The position numbers and the translations under genes were made by a program. Under the pieces are notes generated by a model, which did not search any database, was not told where the DNA came from, and saw nothing but the letters and a program-made list of their open reading frames with translations. Of a DNA stretch of 64,000 nucleotides, positions 45,311 to 56,183 are shown piece after piece (position 1 is the first letter of the stretch; every line of letters starts with the position of its first letter). The stretch is taken from the NCBI GenBank assembly GCA_018398585.1, contig JAGTTD010000006.1:1252501-1316500 (forward strand), written 5' to 3'. Origin of the DNA: Simmondsia chinensis (taxonomy: Eukaryota > Streptophyta > Magnoliopsida > Caryophyllales > Simmondsiaceae).

Positions 45311-46830
45311 AAGAAGAAAAACAACTTTCTTATAAAGTTCGAGATGAATCTTCAACCATGAGGTTTCTAGTTTGAATCAGACAGCCCCACTTTTAATATT
45401 TAGTATGACCTTGTTCGCAATTACTACCACAAGAAAGCCACCACCCTCGCCCTTTAGAGACAAGGGGAATGGGTGGTCAGATTTTATTTGCACAAATACG
45501 GGAAAAGAATCATAAGATTTGCCCTGGGCATGTGCATAATCAACACTTTAAATTTAATGTGCATTTGTGTTAGGGGAGATGTTGGAATACAAAACCATTC
45601 CTACGGATGGTTTTTTAGAATCTAAAACAATATTTTGGAACGTGCTTTTTGGGTTTTTGATTGTTTTCAGGGTTTTCTTAGTTTGAGTGAAAATTGAAAA
45701 TAAGAAACCAAAAATCAAAAAATTCGTTTTTAAAACCTAGTCTAAAACCCAAAAATTGTAAATAGAAGAAGATACCAAACGGAATCTAAGCTCTTGGGAA
45801 GGTGGGTTTCTTGATAGGTGAAATAAATATGCGTGTATGGTTTCATCCAATATTGTGGCAGAGGACATAGCTTATGATCCCCAATTTTCAATCTTGCAAA
45901 ATAAAACTATACATTAACCGTCACCTAAAATCTTAAGGGTTTGTTCAGTATGGCTTTTTGCTTATAGTTTTGGTTTTTGAGAAACTAAAAACTAAGTTTT
46001 AGAAACGATTTTTCTAGCATTTGGTCTTTTCTTTTCAGTTTTTTCCTAGTTGGAGTGAAAACCGAAAACAAAAAACTAAATACAAGGAAACATCATTTTC
46101 AAAACCTGGTTTTTAGTTCTTCAAAAATAAAAAATTGTCAGCAAAACCAGTACTAATAGTCTATAAGCTTTCGGAATAATTGGTTTCTTAACCTCTGGAT
46201 ATGATATTGGTTTTCTATCATGCAAAATAACGGTGTCCCTTAAGCAAAGAGTCGTTTTACGATGCAGGTGAGGGAGATGAGATCTTCGGACCTGTTTTCG
46301 GAAACAGATCCTTGTTCATCAGCAATTCATAGTTGGTGGTGAGATCCTTAGTACTGTAAATTATTGTCTTGAAAATTCTAGTGTATTTATTTGTAGCTTT
46401 GTTGGCTTTAGTACAAAATTACTTGATTCATAAACTTTAGTATTCAATTATTATTACAGTTTTGAGTGTCAGCTGCAGTAACTCTGCAATTTTTCATAGT
46501 TGTTGTGACATATTGCCAGTGCGGGTCAGTTGGGACTCCTAATTTGTTAATGATTTTCTTCGGAGAATTATTTTTATTAGTAGTTTGCTTTTACTGCATA
46601 TCGCTATTTATAACTGATGAAATGATGAGCTATATGATACATTATAAATGCTTGTGTACTTTATAAGGACCAGTATGCTAGTTGGTGTTACAATGTAAAA
46701 TGGATTGTTCGAGTTGGACATCTCGGATATTAAAATGGGATTCACCGTTCAAACATTGTACCTCTAAAATCTTTGGACTTCCATTTGTCTTGAAGTGATA
46801 TCCATTGGGCTTGATATGTGGATTTTGCAT
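45311..46830. repeat. intergenic DNA with two diverged TGTTTGGTAT MITEs
   Basis: Two more members of the foldback family seen in introns 47 and 48 lie at about 45590-45790 (right end GATACCAAACGG) and 45936-46160 (left end AGGGTTTGTTCAGTATGG). Between and after them are AT-rich bases with no gene. Confidence 0.5.
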
Positions 46831-46839
46831 AGGTCATTT

Positions 46840-46955
46840 CATAGTTTGTGCTAAAATTAAATTACTATTAAGAGTTGGGTTCTTGAGATTCTAACTCGTG
46901 ACGTCTGGGTAATTGAGGTTTTGATACCATATAAACGAGCTGATTTTTCCAAAAA
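46840..46955 (-). repeat. possible tRNA-derived SINE head (minus strand)
   Basis: On the minus strand, CAGCTCGTTTATATGGTATC is followed about 35 bases later by GAGTTAGAATCTC, which has B-box character. This is a common head form of plant SINEs. No tail or target duplication was identified. Confidence 0.35.
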
Positions 46956-47006
46956 TTTAAGCTATTAAGTAAAGGTTTAAGAATGTTTTACCTTAGCACT
47001 GGTAAC

Positions 47007-47167
47007 TAGGGCTGTAAATAAGCCAAGTTGAGCCGAGTAGCTCCTTGTTCGAGGTCGAGCTTGATAAGTCTTATTGAGCTCAAGTTTAAATAATAATTTT
47101 AACAAACAAAAGTGTATTTTGCACACTTAATTTTGATACTCCATATCACTATTTATCATAATAAAAT

Positions 47168-47212
<45 letters not shown>

Positions 47213-47345
47213 AGGTATATGACAAAGTCCGAGCTTGTCCTCCACCTATCTTGAACAACTTTGAACTATATTTGTCTTATTTAGATTCATTTAAGTTCAA
47301 TCTTGGCTTTAGTTCATTTTGGCTCCAATTTGGCTTGATTGGACA
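47007..47345. repeat. GAGCTCG-type repeat with a (TA)20 microsatellite
   Basis: The left end TAGGGCTGTAAATAAGCC matches the hAT-like family. Words such as GTTGAGCCGAG and GAGGTCGAGCTTG follow. An uninterrupted TA repeat fills 47171-47210. The right side is diverged and no duplication is seen. Confidence 0.55.
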
Positions 47346-47461
47346 TTATTTTTATACTAATTTAGACTCGTGGATTTACTAACGTATGATGTAATTTGTG
47401 CTGAGTAATAATTTCAAAATTTTACAAAGTTGTCATTGATATTATCAATTTTTAGCATATG

Positions 47462-47745
47462 ACAATAATGTTATCTTAACCAAAGAGGATACCAATATGT
47501 TGCCACTAGATCCCATTAGAACTCTGTTAGAACTTCGAAGTTAAGTGTGCTTGGGCGAGAGCGGTACTAGGATAGGTGACCTTCTGAAAAATTCTCACCC
47601 TTAAATTGAGGGCACTCGGAAGCAGCCTCTCTTCTGAGGTAATACCCTGAAGAGGGAAGGCTACGTATATCCGTTCCTCCAGACCCTGTTTAGACGGGAG
47701 TTCTTAAGACACTGAGTATGTTGCTTTACAATAATATTATCTTAA
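47462..47745 (+). mobile_element. 5S rRNA-derived SINE, copy B (longest 5S head)
   Basis: The element (47480-47727, 248 bp) has the longest 5S head in the window. A GATACCAA start is followed by CTAGATCCCATTAGAACTC, an extra 8-base TTAGAACT duplication, then TCGAAGTTAAGTGTGCTTGG, GCGAGAGCGGTACTAGGATA and GGTGACC. Next come the shared spacer (GAGGGCACTCGGAAGCAGCC, CCCTGAAGAGGGAAGGCTAC) and tail (CAGACCCTG, GACGGGAG, ACACTGAGTATGTTG). Flanks are ACAATAATGTTATCTTAA at 47462-47479 and ACAATAATATTATCTTAA at 47728-47745, 17 of 18 matching. Confidence 0.88.
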
Positions 47746-47777
47746 ATATAAATATATAATATATAAATATATGTCAA

Positions 47778-47810
<33 letters not shown>

Positions 47811-48197
47811 TTTTTTTATCAAAAGTATCAAATTATTATTGAAGTGTAGAGAAAATACAGGCAACAACGCGGACAACATAAATAACTGGCCTTCAGCAAC
47901 AACGCCACGTGGACTATTAATAATGGGAAGATAAAATTATTATTATATGTAATTTATAAAAATGAGAGCCATAAAATTATATTAGAGACTACAATTTTGT
48001 GATAATAATAACGTTATTTTAATAAAATTTTATTCTCTTTATTTCTCCAAATCCTAATAAAATTATTACTACAGGAGTAATGATATGACTTACAAATAAT
48101 AAAAGACACAAAATTGTCTTTATAACTACAATTTTATTTTAACAACATTTTTATCTTAGTACTTGATAAAATCCTTTTCTATTTTCGGTAACTTACA
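47746..48197. other. AT-rich intergenic DNA, no gene seen
   Basis: This contains ATT and TA simple repeats around 47780-47815 and otherwise featureless AT-rich sequence up to the Mutator-like element. Confidence 0.45.
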
Positions 48198-48840
48198 TAT
48201 TATTATCTTGAGGTTTGGTGAAATAATTTTTTAATCTATAAATTTTACGAAATAATTTTTTAGTCCACATATTTGAATAAAATAATATTTCAATCTAACC
48301 ACCGTCAAATATTTTTACACTAAATTAAAATAAATAATAAATAAAAATCTCTACTTTCTATTCTCTCTCATCCTCCCCTCTCCACTCCACGATCGCTAAC
48401 ACCGGAGCCGATGGTGCTCCTCCTCCCCAACATCGCCCTCTTCAGTCTCAACCCGCACTTTCCAACTCTCATTCTTATTCCATAACCCCTATCCCCTCAA
48501 CTTCCACTTAGCCATACTCATAAGGTTCTCTCTCTATCTACATTTTCATCTGAGTCGTGGATCGCCTATCTCCGGTAAGCGATCCCTCTTTCACTGCCCT
48601 CCTCCCCCAACTGCAGCTGTGGCGGCAGCAAAGAGGAAGAGGGGAGATGAAAGGGGAGAAGAGAACAAGAAATTTTTATTTATTTTTTTATATTTAGGTG
48701 TAAAAATATTTTTAGTAAGAGTATTTTGATTATTTTATAAATTTTTATAAAAGATTTAACGACAATTGAATTACAATATTATTTTATCCAAATATGTAAA
48801 CTAAAATGAATTATTTCAACAAATCTCGGGATACTAATAT
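48198..48840. mobile_element. Mutator-like long-TIR element just upstream of MRF
   Basis: Long inverted arms of about 150 bp bracket a C-rich core. The left arm starts CTTGAGGTTTGGTGAAATAA at 48207. The right arm, read in reverse, starts TCCCGAGATTTGTTGAAATA at 48831. Shared inner blocks include ACATATTTGAATAAAATAAT and AAATATTTTTACAC. The 9-bp flanks are TATTATTAT (48198-48206) and TACTAATAT (48832-48840), 7 of 9 matching, the length Mutator elements make. The core (about 48355-48660) is far richer in G and C than the arms and could be captured gene sequence, but I do not recognise it. The right end is 60 bp from the MRF TATA box. Confidence 0.65.
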
Positions 48841-48860
48841 ATAATTTTACCCGTCTACCC

Positions 48861-49219
48861 CGATGACGTGTACAGATAAGAGCAATCCCATATAAATAGG
48901 CCCCACAGCCCCCATCCCTCTCGTCGTCCCTGCCTGTCTCCTCCATTTCTCTCTCTCTCCAAGGATTTACTCTTTTGCCGCCATCGCTAGGGTTTCTCAA
49001 TCCGCCATTTATGTACTGAATCAAAGCTTGGATTCAGAGGAGAGTGCTTGACGCCGATCGATTGTTTTCTGTCTTGGCTTGAGATCTGGGCCGAGCACAG
49101 AGGATTGAGATTTTTTGTTCTTCTCTAATCGGTTCTCGATTTAGGATTTCGAATTGATTGCTTTGGGATCGGAGAGGTTTTTGCTTCTCTATTGTTGAAT
49201 GTGTATCTGAGTTCTTGAG
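48861..49219 (+). promoter_or_regulatory. MRF promoter and non-coding leader exon
   Basis: TATAAATAGG at 48891-48900 is a good TATA box. A TGACGTG motif at 48864-48870 (ACGT core, bZIP-type) and a GATAAG motif just after it precede the box. Transcription probably starts near 48925 in a CT-rich stretch. The leader exon ends at the donor GAG|GTAAGTGG at 49219/49220, and a leader intron runs to the acceptor TTTCTAG at 49911. Two tiny upstream ORFs lie in the leader exon: 49011-49019 (Met-Tyr-stop) and 49199-49210 (Met-Cys-Ile-stop). Start site and splicing are predicted from sequence only. Confidence 0.6.
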
Positions 49220-49320
49220 GTAAGTGGTTGTCCAGTGTTTATTAATGCTTTTGATTTTTATTTGTGTAGGAAATTATAGGTCATGGTAAGAACTTTACAT
49301 GCGAGTTTAATGTGAATCCT

Positions 49321-49440
49321 ACAAGAGACCATCGTATTAGCCTAATGGATTGCTCCACGTAATATCAATTAGTTTTAGGATGGAATCTTACCTGAGCGTA
49401 TGTGGACCTTGTATGTTTCAACTTTGTGGGTCGGGCCTAA
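49321..49440. repeat. dispersed repeat in the MRF leader intron, related to 59145-59275
   Basis: TGGATTGCTCCACGTAATAT, TTAGTTTTAGGATGGAATCT and TTTCAACTTTGTGGGTCG parallel a stretch at 59145-59275 upstream of psbY. A similar TCAATTGATTTTGGGATGGA block sits in the TRIM LTRs. It is probably a fragment of an LTR-type element. The rest of the intron, to 49911, holds no recognised gene. Confidence 0.45.
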
Positions 49441-49933
49441 AAGACCTGCTGAAATTTAATAAGTAAATATAAATAGAAAGTTTATGGAATACCTCAAAAG
49501 CAGTATTGGATATGGACTTGTCTTGCTGTCTTGGCTGATTGCCTTGAGAACCTTGTAGAATTATCTATGAGGGTTATCAGAGTCCTTTAGTTTTCCTAGT
49601 TATTCTAGAGAAAGAGTTGAGTATTGAGCGAGTTAATTAGATTGGTTGATAATGGGAGAGAGGAGAACTCTATTTATAAGGACAATAACTCAGTCCTCCG
49701 CTAACCCTAATTCCTTGTAAATAAGGGAGAGAAACACCCACTAGAGTAGTGGGACAATATCGTACAATATCTCAACTTATGAGATTATCGTGTATCAAAA
49801 TAATGGCTGACTTATTGACTTACAGTCAACATCTAACAATTTGCATTAGCAATTAGGAATTTGAATTTTTAGCGGTGTAGTTGGTAATGTGAGTTTTGGT
49901 AGTGTTTCTAGGGATTGGTTGGTTGTGCAAAAA

Positions 49934-52900
49934 ATGGCGTCCAAGGAGGGGTTCTTGACGGATGAGCAGAGGGAGATGTTGAAGATAGCGTCTTTGAGTG
50001 TGGACAACTCTTCATCTTCGTCGCCCAAAGGCTTGGCCTCCCCAAGGAATCTCTCATCTTCACCAAAATCAATCTCCACTTTTCTTACTGAGCACCATGT
50101 GAAAGGTCATGGTGGCGGGAAGGTAGGTGCAGGCGGTGGCAGTGCTGTTAGACATGTCCGTCGGTCGCATTCGGGGAAGTTGGTTAGAGTCAAGAAGGGT
50201 TAGTGTATTTGTCCCTGATCTTTTACGCGTTGCAATTTGATGGGTTTGTTCTATCATATTTCAGTTTGGTTTCGTGTTGCTGTTACTAATTTGTATGTGA
50301 CGTTAATGTTTATTGCTTGTAGTGTTAAATCAGAAATATGATTTTCCATGTCCATTAGTGTTGCGGCTTTGTGATCGTGTTCTTTGAGTATTTATATGCT
50401 GCTTGAATTTATATTCTAATATTTGCGTGTTTTTGTTCCTTGTTATCTGTATACTTTAGGAGTAAATGGGAGATCAGTGGAAGTTGTGTGTTAGTTGATT
50501 AAAACAATCCAATTTCTTTCAAATCCTAAAACTACAGACAAGCAATCCTGAACATTTCATAGCTAATGAGATCAAATACCAAGATTCCAGTTATGAAGAT
50601 GCATAACTGAGGCCTCCATTCATAAAATGAAGGCTTATAATGAATGTGATCTTATGTTTATACGGATTTCTTGAACCTGCGACCTCTGCTTTATTAGCTA
50701 ACGGTCTAACAAACTGAACTAATATGCCCGAGTTGTCAGACTTCTGCTAAAGCTTCTCTACTGACTAAGAATGCTAGAATATGAGCATGCGTGCTAGGTT
50801 CTTCAAACATATTAAGTAATAGGGAATCTTTTGATTGATATGCCCAGTTATCTTTTGTCCCTTTATGCTATGGGATTCACTGAGCGAGGAATTCAGGGTT
50901 GAGGGCTCTCGGATCTTCTAGAACTAGCTCCGCAAGCTGTTTCAATGAATGTCTCGTGGTTGGTCAGTGATATGATTGGAAGAGGGACATAATTGGAGGT
51001 TTATATCTAGGGAGAAATGTGTTGTTCAGTCAATAACTACATAAATTGCAGTGAGAGTAAGAAATTGTTGGTTAGTTTTGATGATGTACTCGGCAGCGAT
51101 CTTAACAACTAGGTGGAGAAGGGGTAGAAGATGCTATTTAAGTTTATGTCAGGCCATTGGGTTGTGTCCAGTTATATGTGTGCATGATCTGTTCAGGTTT
51201 TATTACTGAATACAAGCTTGAAACTTGGCTTTCTAAATGATTGAGAATTTTTCTAGTACAGGTTTGGTTGACATTCAGAGAAATTGGAGGGGTTTGTTAC
51301 AATAGGTTATATTTGTGTTGTCATTTTAGTGTTTGAGAATGACTCGTCCTTAATATTTGTTTATTCTTTGTATCCAAACAAAAACTTTACTTTCTATGTG
51401 AGTGGAGGCTTTTTCTCATACAGGTTTGGTTGACCTTCAGAGAAATTGGAGGGCTTGTTTTACAGTAGGTTGTATTTATGTTTTCATGTAAGTGGTTGAG
51501 GATGACACGTCCTTAATATTTGTATATTCTGTTTCTCTTAACAAAAAAACATTTGGATTCTGTAAGACAACTCATAGCAAATCAGTAGACCAAGATGAGC
51601 CATACGCACAGTGGTCTTCACCACAAGGTAAAATATTGGAACCGAGTCCAATTCCATGGCTGATGATTGCTAAAAAAGCAAACACACACTCCTATATGCA
51701 ATAGCTTCTCCTATGGACCATTTATGATGACCCTGGCTATACTATCTGCATTGTTTGTCAAGAAAGTTATCATGCATGCTTGCTTTGTTTAAATGTGGAA
51801 GCAGGTGTGTATAAGATTAAAAAAAAAAAAAAAATTTCTGCAGAATGATATTTTGTTAAGGAAGCCTCTTTCTCATCCCTTTAACATGTTGAGAAAAGTG
51901 ATGTATCGTATTTCTAATGAGATGAGTAATGGATCAAATGGATGCTAATAGAAAAAAGGAATTGAAAGAGTGGAGACTGATCCTTGCCGCAGTTGTGTGC
52001 GGCATCACTGCTTGTGATGCATATACTCACTTTTTGTTTATATATTCATGGGATGGACACGGAGTTGGGCTTTCAGACACAACTTCTCTTTAGGGTAGTA
52101 CCTTGAAGGGATAAGGCCACCTACATCTCAATCCCCCTCCCCCAAACCTGCTCTGGCAGGAGCTCTTGTGGCACTGGGTTTGTTGTTGTTGATGATGATG
52201 GAGATGGACATGGAGTTGATCCCCCATCTAGGTCAGATTTCTTATCTTGAGATTGTTGTGTTTTACCCTTTTCCTTAAGTGATCGAGATCATGTACTGTT
52301 AGGCATCCAGAAAAATTCCTTATCAATGCCAGCAAAAAACTGTTAGAGATGCCTGATTAGATATATTTGAGTCCATTTCATCAATCATGCTAAGTTACTG
52401 GCTGATATGTTATTGGTGTACAATAGTTGGTATCTCTAGCTTACATCGGTGGTCACGTTTATTTCTGTTGGCTTGTTAATTACTATATGCTTGTCAATGT
52501 AACCATTTATTTTGGTTTTCAACGAGTATTTTTTTGTCTTTGTTGTTTGACCCTTTCTGATCATAATAACAGATGGTGCTGGTGGTAAGGGAACCTGGGG
52601 AAAGCTACTAGATATTGATGGTGAGGTGCATATTGACCGCAACGATCCCAACTATGACAGTGGCGAGGTGGCCTTTCTGCTATTATCCTGTTGCTCATCT
52701 ATCGTTTGAGTCAGACGTCTTATTTCTCTTAATTGTTTTTGCTCTTGCGTAATTTACAATTGCCATATCCTGATTTTGTTCTCGATTTCGTAGCCTTGTT
52801 TCTATTTGTTTTGTCGGAAAACCTTTTACACTAGAAAACATTTTTCATCATAATCTCACATCATATGCTTCATTTCAGCCTTAACTTGGCTAAGGTGAAC

Positions 52901-54888
52901 GTTATACAAAATTATATAATGGAACTATTTTCTTTAGCTAAAATGACAAGTTTTTAAGGAAAAAATGTTTTCAATTGAGAACTTTTTGTGAAGAAAAATC
53001 TTACGTTGGACTGAACGGAGCCCTAATTTGCACATTTCTTACATCTCTTCCTTGACTTGTGCAGGAGCCATACCGGCTTGTTGGGGCAACCATCTCTGAC
53101 CCCTTAGACGACTACAAGAAAGCTGTGGCTTCAATCATAGAGGAGTACTTCAGCACTGGTGCAGTAGAAGTTGCAGCTTCTGATCTTAAAGAACTAGGAT
53201 CAAGTGAATACCATCCCTACTTCATCAAGAGGCTCGTCTCGATGGCCATGGACCGGCACGATAAAGAGAAGGAAATGGCTTCCGTTCTACTTTCAGACCT
53301 CTACGCAGACGTCATCAGTCCCACCCAGATCAGCCAGGGTTTCATCCTGCTTCTTGAGTCTGCCGATGACCTCTCAGTTGATATTCCCGATGTTGTTGAT
53401 GTCCTTGCCTTGTTCATCGCCCGTGCTGTTGTTGACGAAATCCTCCCTCCGGCTTTTGTTACAAAGGTGCAGAAAATGCTTCCGGAATCATCAAAGGGGG
53501 TCCAAGTCTTACAAGTTGCTGAGAAGCGCTATCTCTCTGCTCCCCACCATGCTGAACTGGTCGAAAGGAAATGGGGAGGTAGCACTCACCTCACTGTCGA
53601 GGAAGCAAAGAAGAAAATCGCGGAGATTTTGAGAGAATACGTTCAGAGCGGGGACACCATAGAGGCTTGTAGGTGCATAAGGGAACTCGGGGTCTCTTTT
53701 TTCCATCATGAGGTTGTCAAGAGAGCATTAGTTCTTGCCATGGAGATTCCGACAGCTGAACCACTAATGACGAAGCTATTTAAGGAAGCATCCGAAGAAG
53801 GCCTGATAAGCACCAGTCAGATGACGAAAGGGTTCGCTCGGTTAGAGGAGAGCCTCGATGATCTCTCTCTCGACATCCCATGTGCGAAATCCATGTTCCA
53901 TTCGTTAGTACCTCGAGCTATCTCTGAAGGATGGCTCGATCCTTCGTTCTCTACACCCGCTAATGACAAGGGTCATGTCCCAAGCCAAGATGATGCCAAG
54001 CTAAAACGGTATAAGGAAGAGGTTGTGACAATAATTCACGAGTATTTCCTATCAGATGACATTCCTGAGCTCATCCGTAGCCTGGAGGATCTTGGTGCTC
54101 CCAAGCTTAACCCCATCTTTTTAAAGAAGCTAATTACTCTTGCCATGGATCGAAAAAACCGAGAAAAAGAAATGGCGTCCGTTCTTCTCTCAGCTCTGCA
54201 TATTGAGATCTTCTCTACTGAAGATATCGTCAATGGTTTTGTCATGCTGTTGGAAGAAGCCGAGGACACTGCTTTGGACATCTTGGACGCCTCTAATGAG
54301 CTTGCACTCTTCTTGGCTCGAGCCGTCATTGACGATGTCCTGGCACCATTGAACCTTGACGAAATCAGCACGAGGCTGCCACCTAACTGCAGTGGAAGTG
54401 AGACCGTCCACGTGGCTAGGTCCCTGGTCTTCTCCCGCCACGCTGGGGAGAGACTCCTGAGATGTTGGGGTGGCGGGACCGGGTGGGCTGTGGAAGACGC
54501 AAAGGACAAGATTTGGAAGCTTCTAGAAGAGTACGAAACCGGAGGGGTTGTTGGAGAAGCTTGCCAGTGTATCCGGGACCTCGGGATGCCGTTCTTCAAC
54601 CATGAGGTGGTGAAGAAGGCGCTGGTCATGGCCATGGAGAAGAAGAATGACAGGATGCTGGACCTTCTCCAGGTGTGTTTCAGTGAAGGGTTGATCACAA
54701 TCAACCAGATGACCAAAGGGTTCGCTCGGGTCAAAGATGGGCTCGATGACCTGGCACTTGATATCCCGAATGCGAAGGAGAAGTTCTCTGGGTACGTGGA
54801 GCACGCTAAGAGCCGAGCTTGGATCCTCCCCTCGTTCGAGTCCTTTGCCATGGATGCATCTTTGGTTCTAGCAACAGCTTCCGCCTGA
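49934..54888 (+). CDS. MA3-domain translation regulatory factor (MRF/ECIP1 family, 727 aa)
   Basis: MRF proteins are plant PDCD4-like regulators. They bind eIF4A and act under TOR-S6K control of translation, and ECIP1 was also linked to ethylene signalling. Coding exons are 49934-50198, 52573-52667 and 53065-54888, 2184 nt in total. The start MASKEGFLTDEQREMLKIAS matches the family; an in-frame upstream ATG at 49889 lies in the leader intron. Residues 73-80 (RHVRRSHS) form a basic phosphorylation-like site near SSSPK motifs. WGKLLD and HIDRNDPNYDSGE follow in exon 2. Four MA3 repeats lie at roughly 135-250, 300-415, 435-550 and 600-715. Repeats 1 and 3 carry MAMDRHDKEKEMASVLL-like helices; 2 and 4 carry ITINQMTKGFARV-like helices. 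Length agrees with the family (about 700 aa). Which MRF paralogue it is cannot be settled. Confidence 0.95.
50661..50730 (-). pseudogene. tRNA-Ile-like pseudogene or SINE head in MRF intron
   Basis: Read on the minus strand, GGGCATATTAGTTCAGTTTG, TTAGACCGTTAGCTAATAAA and GCAGAGGTCGCAGGTTCAAG follow plant tRNA-Ile(AAU) from the D arm through the T arm, including AAT in the anticodon position. The 3' acceptor strand is missing (AAATCCGTA in place of the expected pairing sequence), so it cannot fold into a complete tRNA. It may be the head of a tRNA-derived SINE whose body continues to the left. Confidence 0.6.
51248..51570. repeat. tandem duplication (about 162 bp) in the MRF intron
   Basis: CAGGTTTGGTTGACATTCAG and AGAAATTGGAGG at about 51259 recur from 51421, followed in both by GGTTRTATTT and CGTCCTTAATATTTGTWTAT. 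The two copies are clearly diverged, so this is an older local duplication of intron DNA. Confidence 0.7.
52052..52218 (+). mobile_element. 5'-truncated SINE of the same family, copy G, in MRF intron
   Basis: The element (52068-52202, 135 bp) lacks the 5S head but keeps the later body. This includes GGTAGTACCTTGAAGGGATA, AGGCCACCTACATC, a CCCCCTCCCCCAAACCTGC stretch, GGCAGGAGCTCTTGTGGCAC, and a TGGGTTTGTTGTTGTTGATG tail. Flanks are GATGGACACGGAGTTG (52052-52067) and GATGGACATGGAGTTG (52203-52218), 15 of 16 matching. The 5' truncation with intact 3' tail is what LINE-type target-primed insertion produces. Confidence 0.85.
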
Positions 54889-56183
54889 GCCCGCTAGAAA
54901 GTGTACCAGGTTTGTCTTTTTTCCCAGCTGAGCTGTGCTAGTGTACAGCTTGTTTGGTATCGTGTTTTATTTATAGTATTTGGTTTTTGAAAAACTAAAA
55001 ATTGGGTTAGGAACAACTTTTCTGATTTTTTATTCTTATTTTCAGTTTTCATTCAGATTAGGACAAAACTAAAAACAAGAAACCAAACAAGAAAACTTGT
55101 TTCTGTAACTTGGTTTTTAGTTTTTAAAGAACTAGAAACTGTAAACAAAAAACGGTACCAAACAAACTCTAGTCTCGAGATGATATTTTCTGCATTTTCT
55201 CGTCTTTATGGGGTTTTAACTAACAGATAGGACGCTGCTAATGAAGTGGCTGTATAAAAAGTTGCTTTTCTGCTGTTTGTTTTAGCTTAAGATAGAGTTA
55301 TAGACTGACATTGCGAGCAGGTACTGCAGAGGTATTTATATGCAGTGTTCGTTTTTCTGTTTGTTGATTTCATTGTAATATCCTGATGACTTACTGGCAT
55401 GTGTTTTTTTGGTTACTTTCCTTGCATGTATCTACAGGCCTGCTCGGTGTCGGTTTTAATTTGCAGTTTTCGGTTTTTTAGGAACGACGAAATATTTGTC
55501 AGAAATGATTTTTTTCTCTTTATTGCTTTTTTATTCAGTAGTTCTTTCCTATTTTGAATTTTGTCTGATTTTTGCTTTTCTTTTTTTTTTTTTTTTTAAG
55601 TAACTTTCTTGCATGCATCTTTAGGTAGGGGTGTAAATGAGCTGAGCTCGAGCCTAAGCAAGCCTTTCTTAATGTAATATAGTATTCACTTAAATATGCT
55701 TAATGAAGTAAAATTTTAGCTTAAATGAGCTAAGTCTAAGCTTAAACGAGCTTGGTTGGAACTGAAATGAGCTAAACTATTGCAAGCTTAATTTAAAGCT
55801 CGCTGAGTTTAGATTGAGTCAAGTTTGAGCTTTTGATGAGCTTAGATCAAGCTTAATATAATATATTTTCCTGTACTTGAAAGGAAGACCGTTAAACCTA
55901 TTGGTGTTAAAGTAAATATTTACATTTTATTCTTGTTAACTTGATTTTCCAATGTGCTGTTTGAATTGGTATTGTTAGGACTCGCTGCAAATCACCGAAC
56001 CACAAATTGAAATATTGAATACAAATTAAAATGGATTGGGGGAATATTGAACATCGGAATTTAAGTGGTTTAGTCGAATTTTACATCCGCGGTGGGGGAG
56101 CAACAATATTTCATTATAGGAACATAGATATTATAATAAAGTTTCTCATTCACACTCTACTTCGCACTTTTTGCTTCACATCT
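54889..56183. repeat. MRF 3' flank: MITE in the 3' UTR region and a GAGCTCG-type fragment
   Basis: From about 54949 to 55170, starting 60 bases after the MRF stop, lies a TGTTTGGTAT-type MITE (CTTGTTTGGTATCG against CGGTACCAAACAAACT). It could be part of the MRF 3' UTR. A fragment of the hAT-like family starts at 55626 with TAGGGGTGTAAATGAGC and fades near 55860 with no right end. No gene is seen in the remaining AT-rich DNA. Confidence 0.6.

Noticed and set aside
47480..47620. A functional 5S rRNA gene
   Set aside because: The sequence is diverged, has an internal 8-base duplication, continues into a SINE body and is a single dispersed copy, not an rDNA array.
49889..49933. Upstream in-frame ATG as the MRF start
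   Set aside because: It lies before the predicted leader-intron acceptor at 49911, and the family sequence begins at MASKEGFLTDEQ (49934).
54036..54851. 271-codon minus-strand frame inside the third coding exon of MRF
   Set aside because: It is an antisense shadow of the MA3 coding sequence with a low-complexity Ser-rich product.
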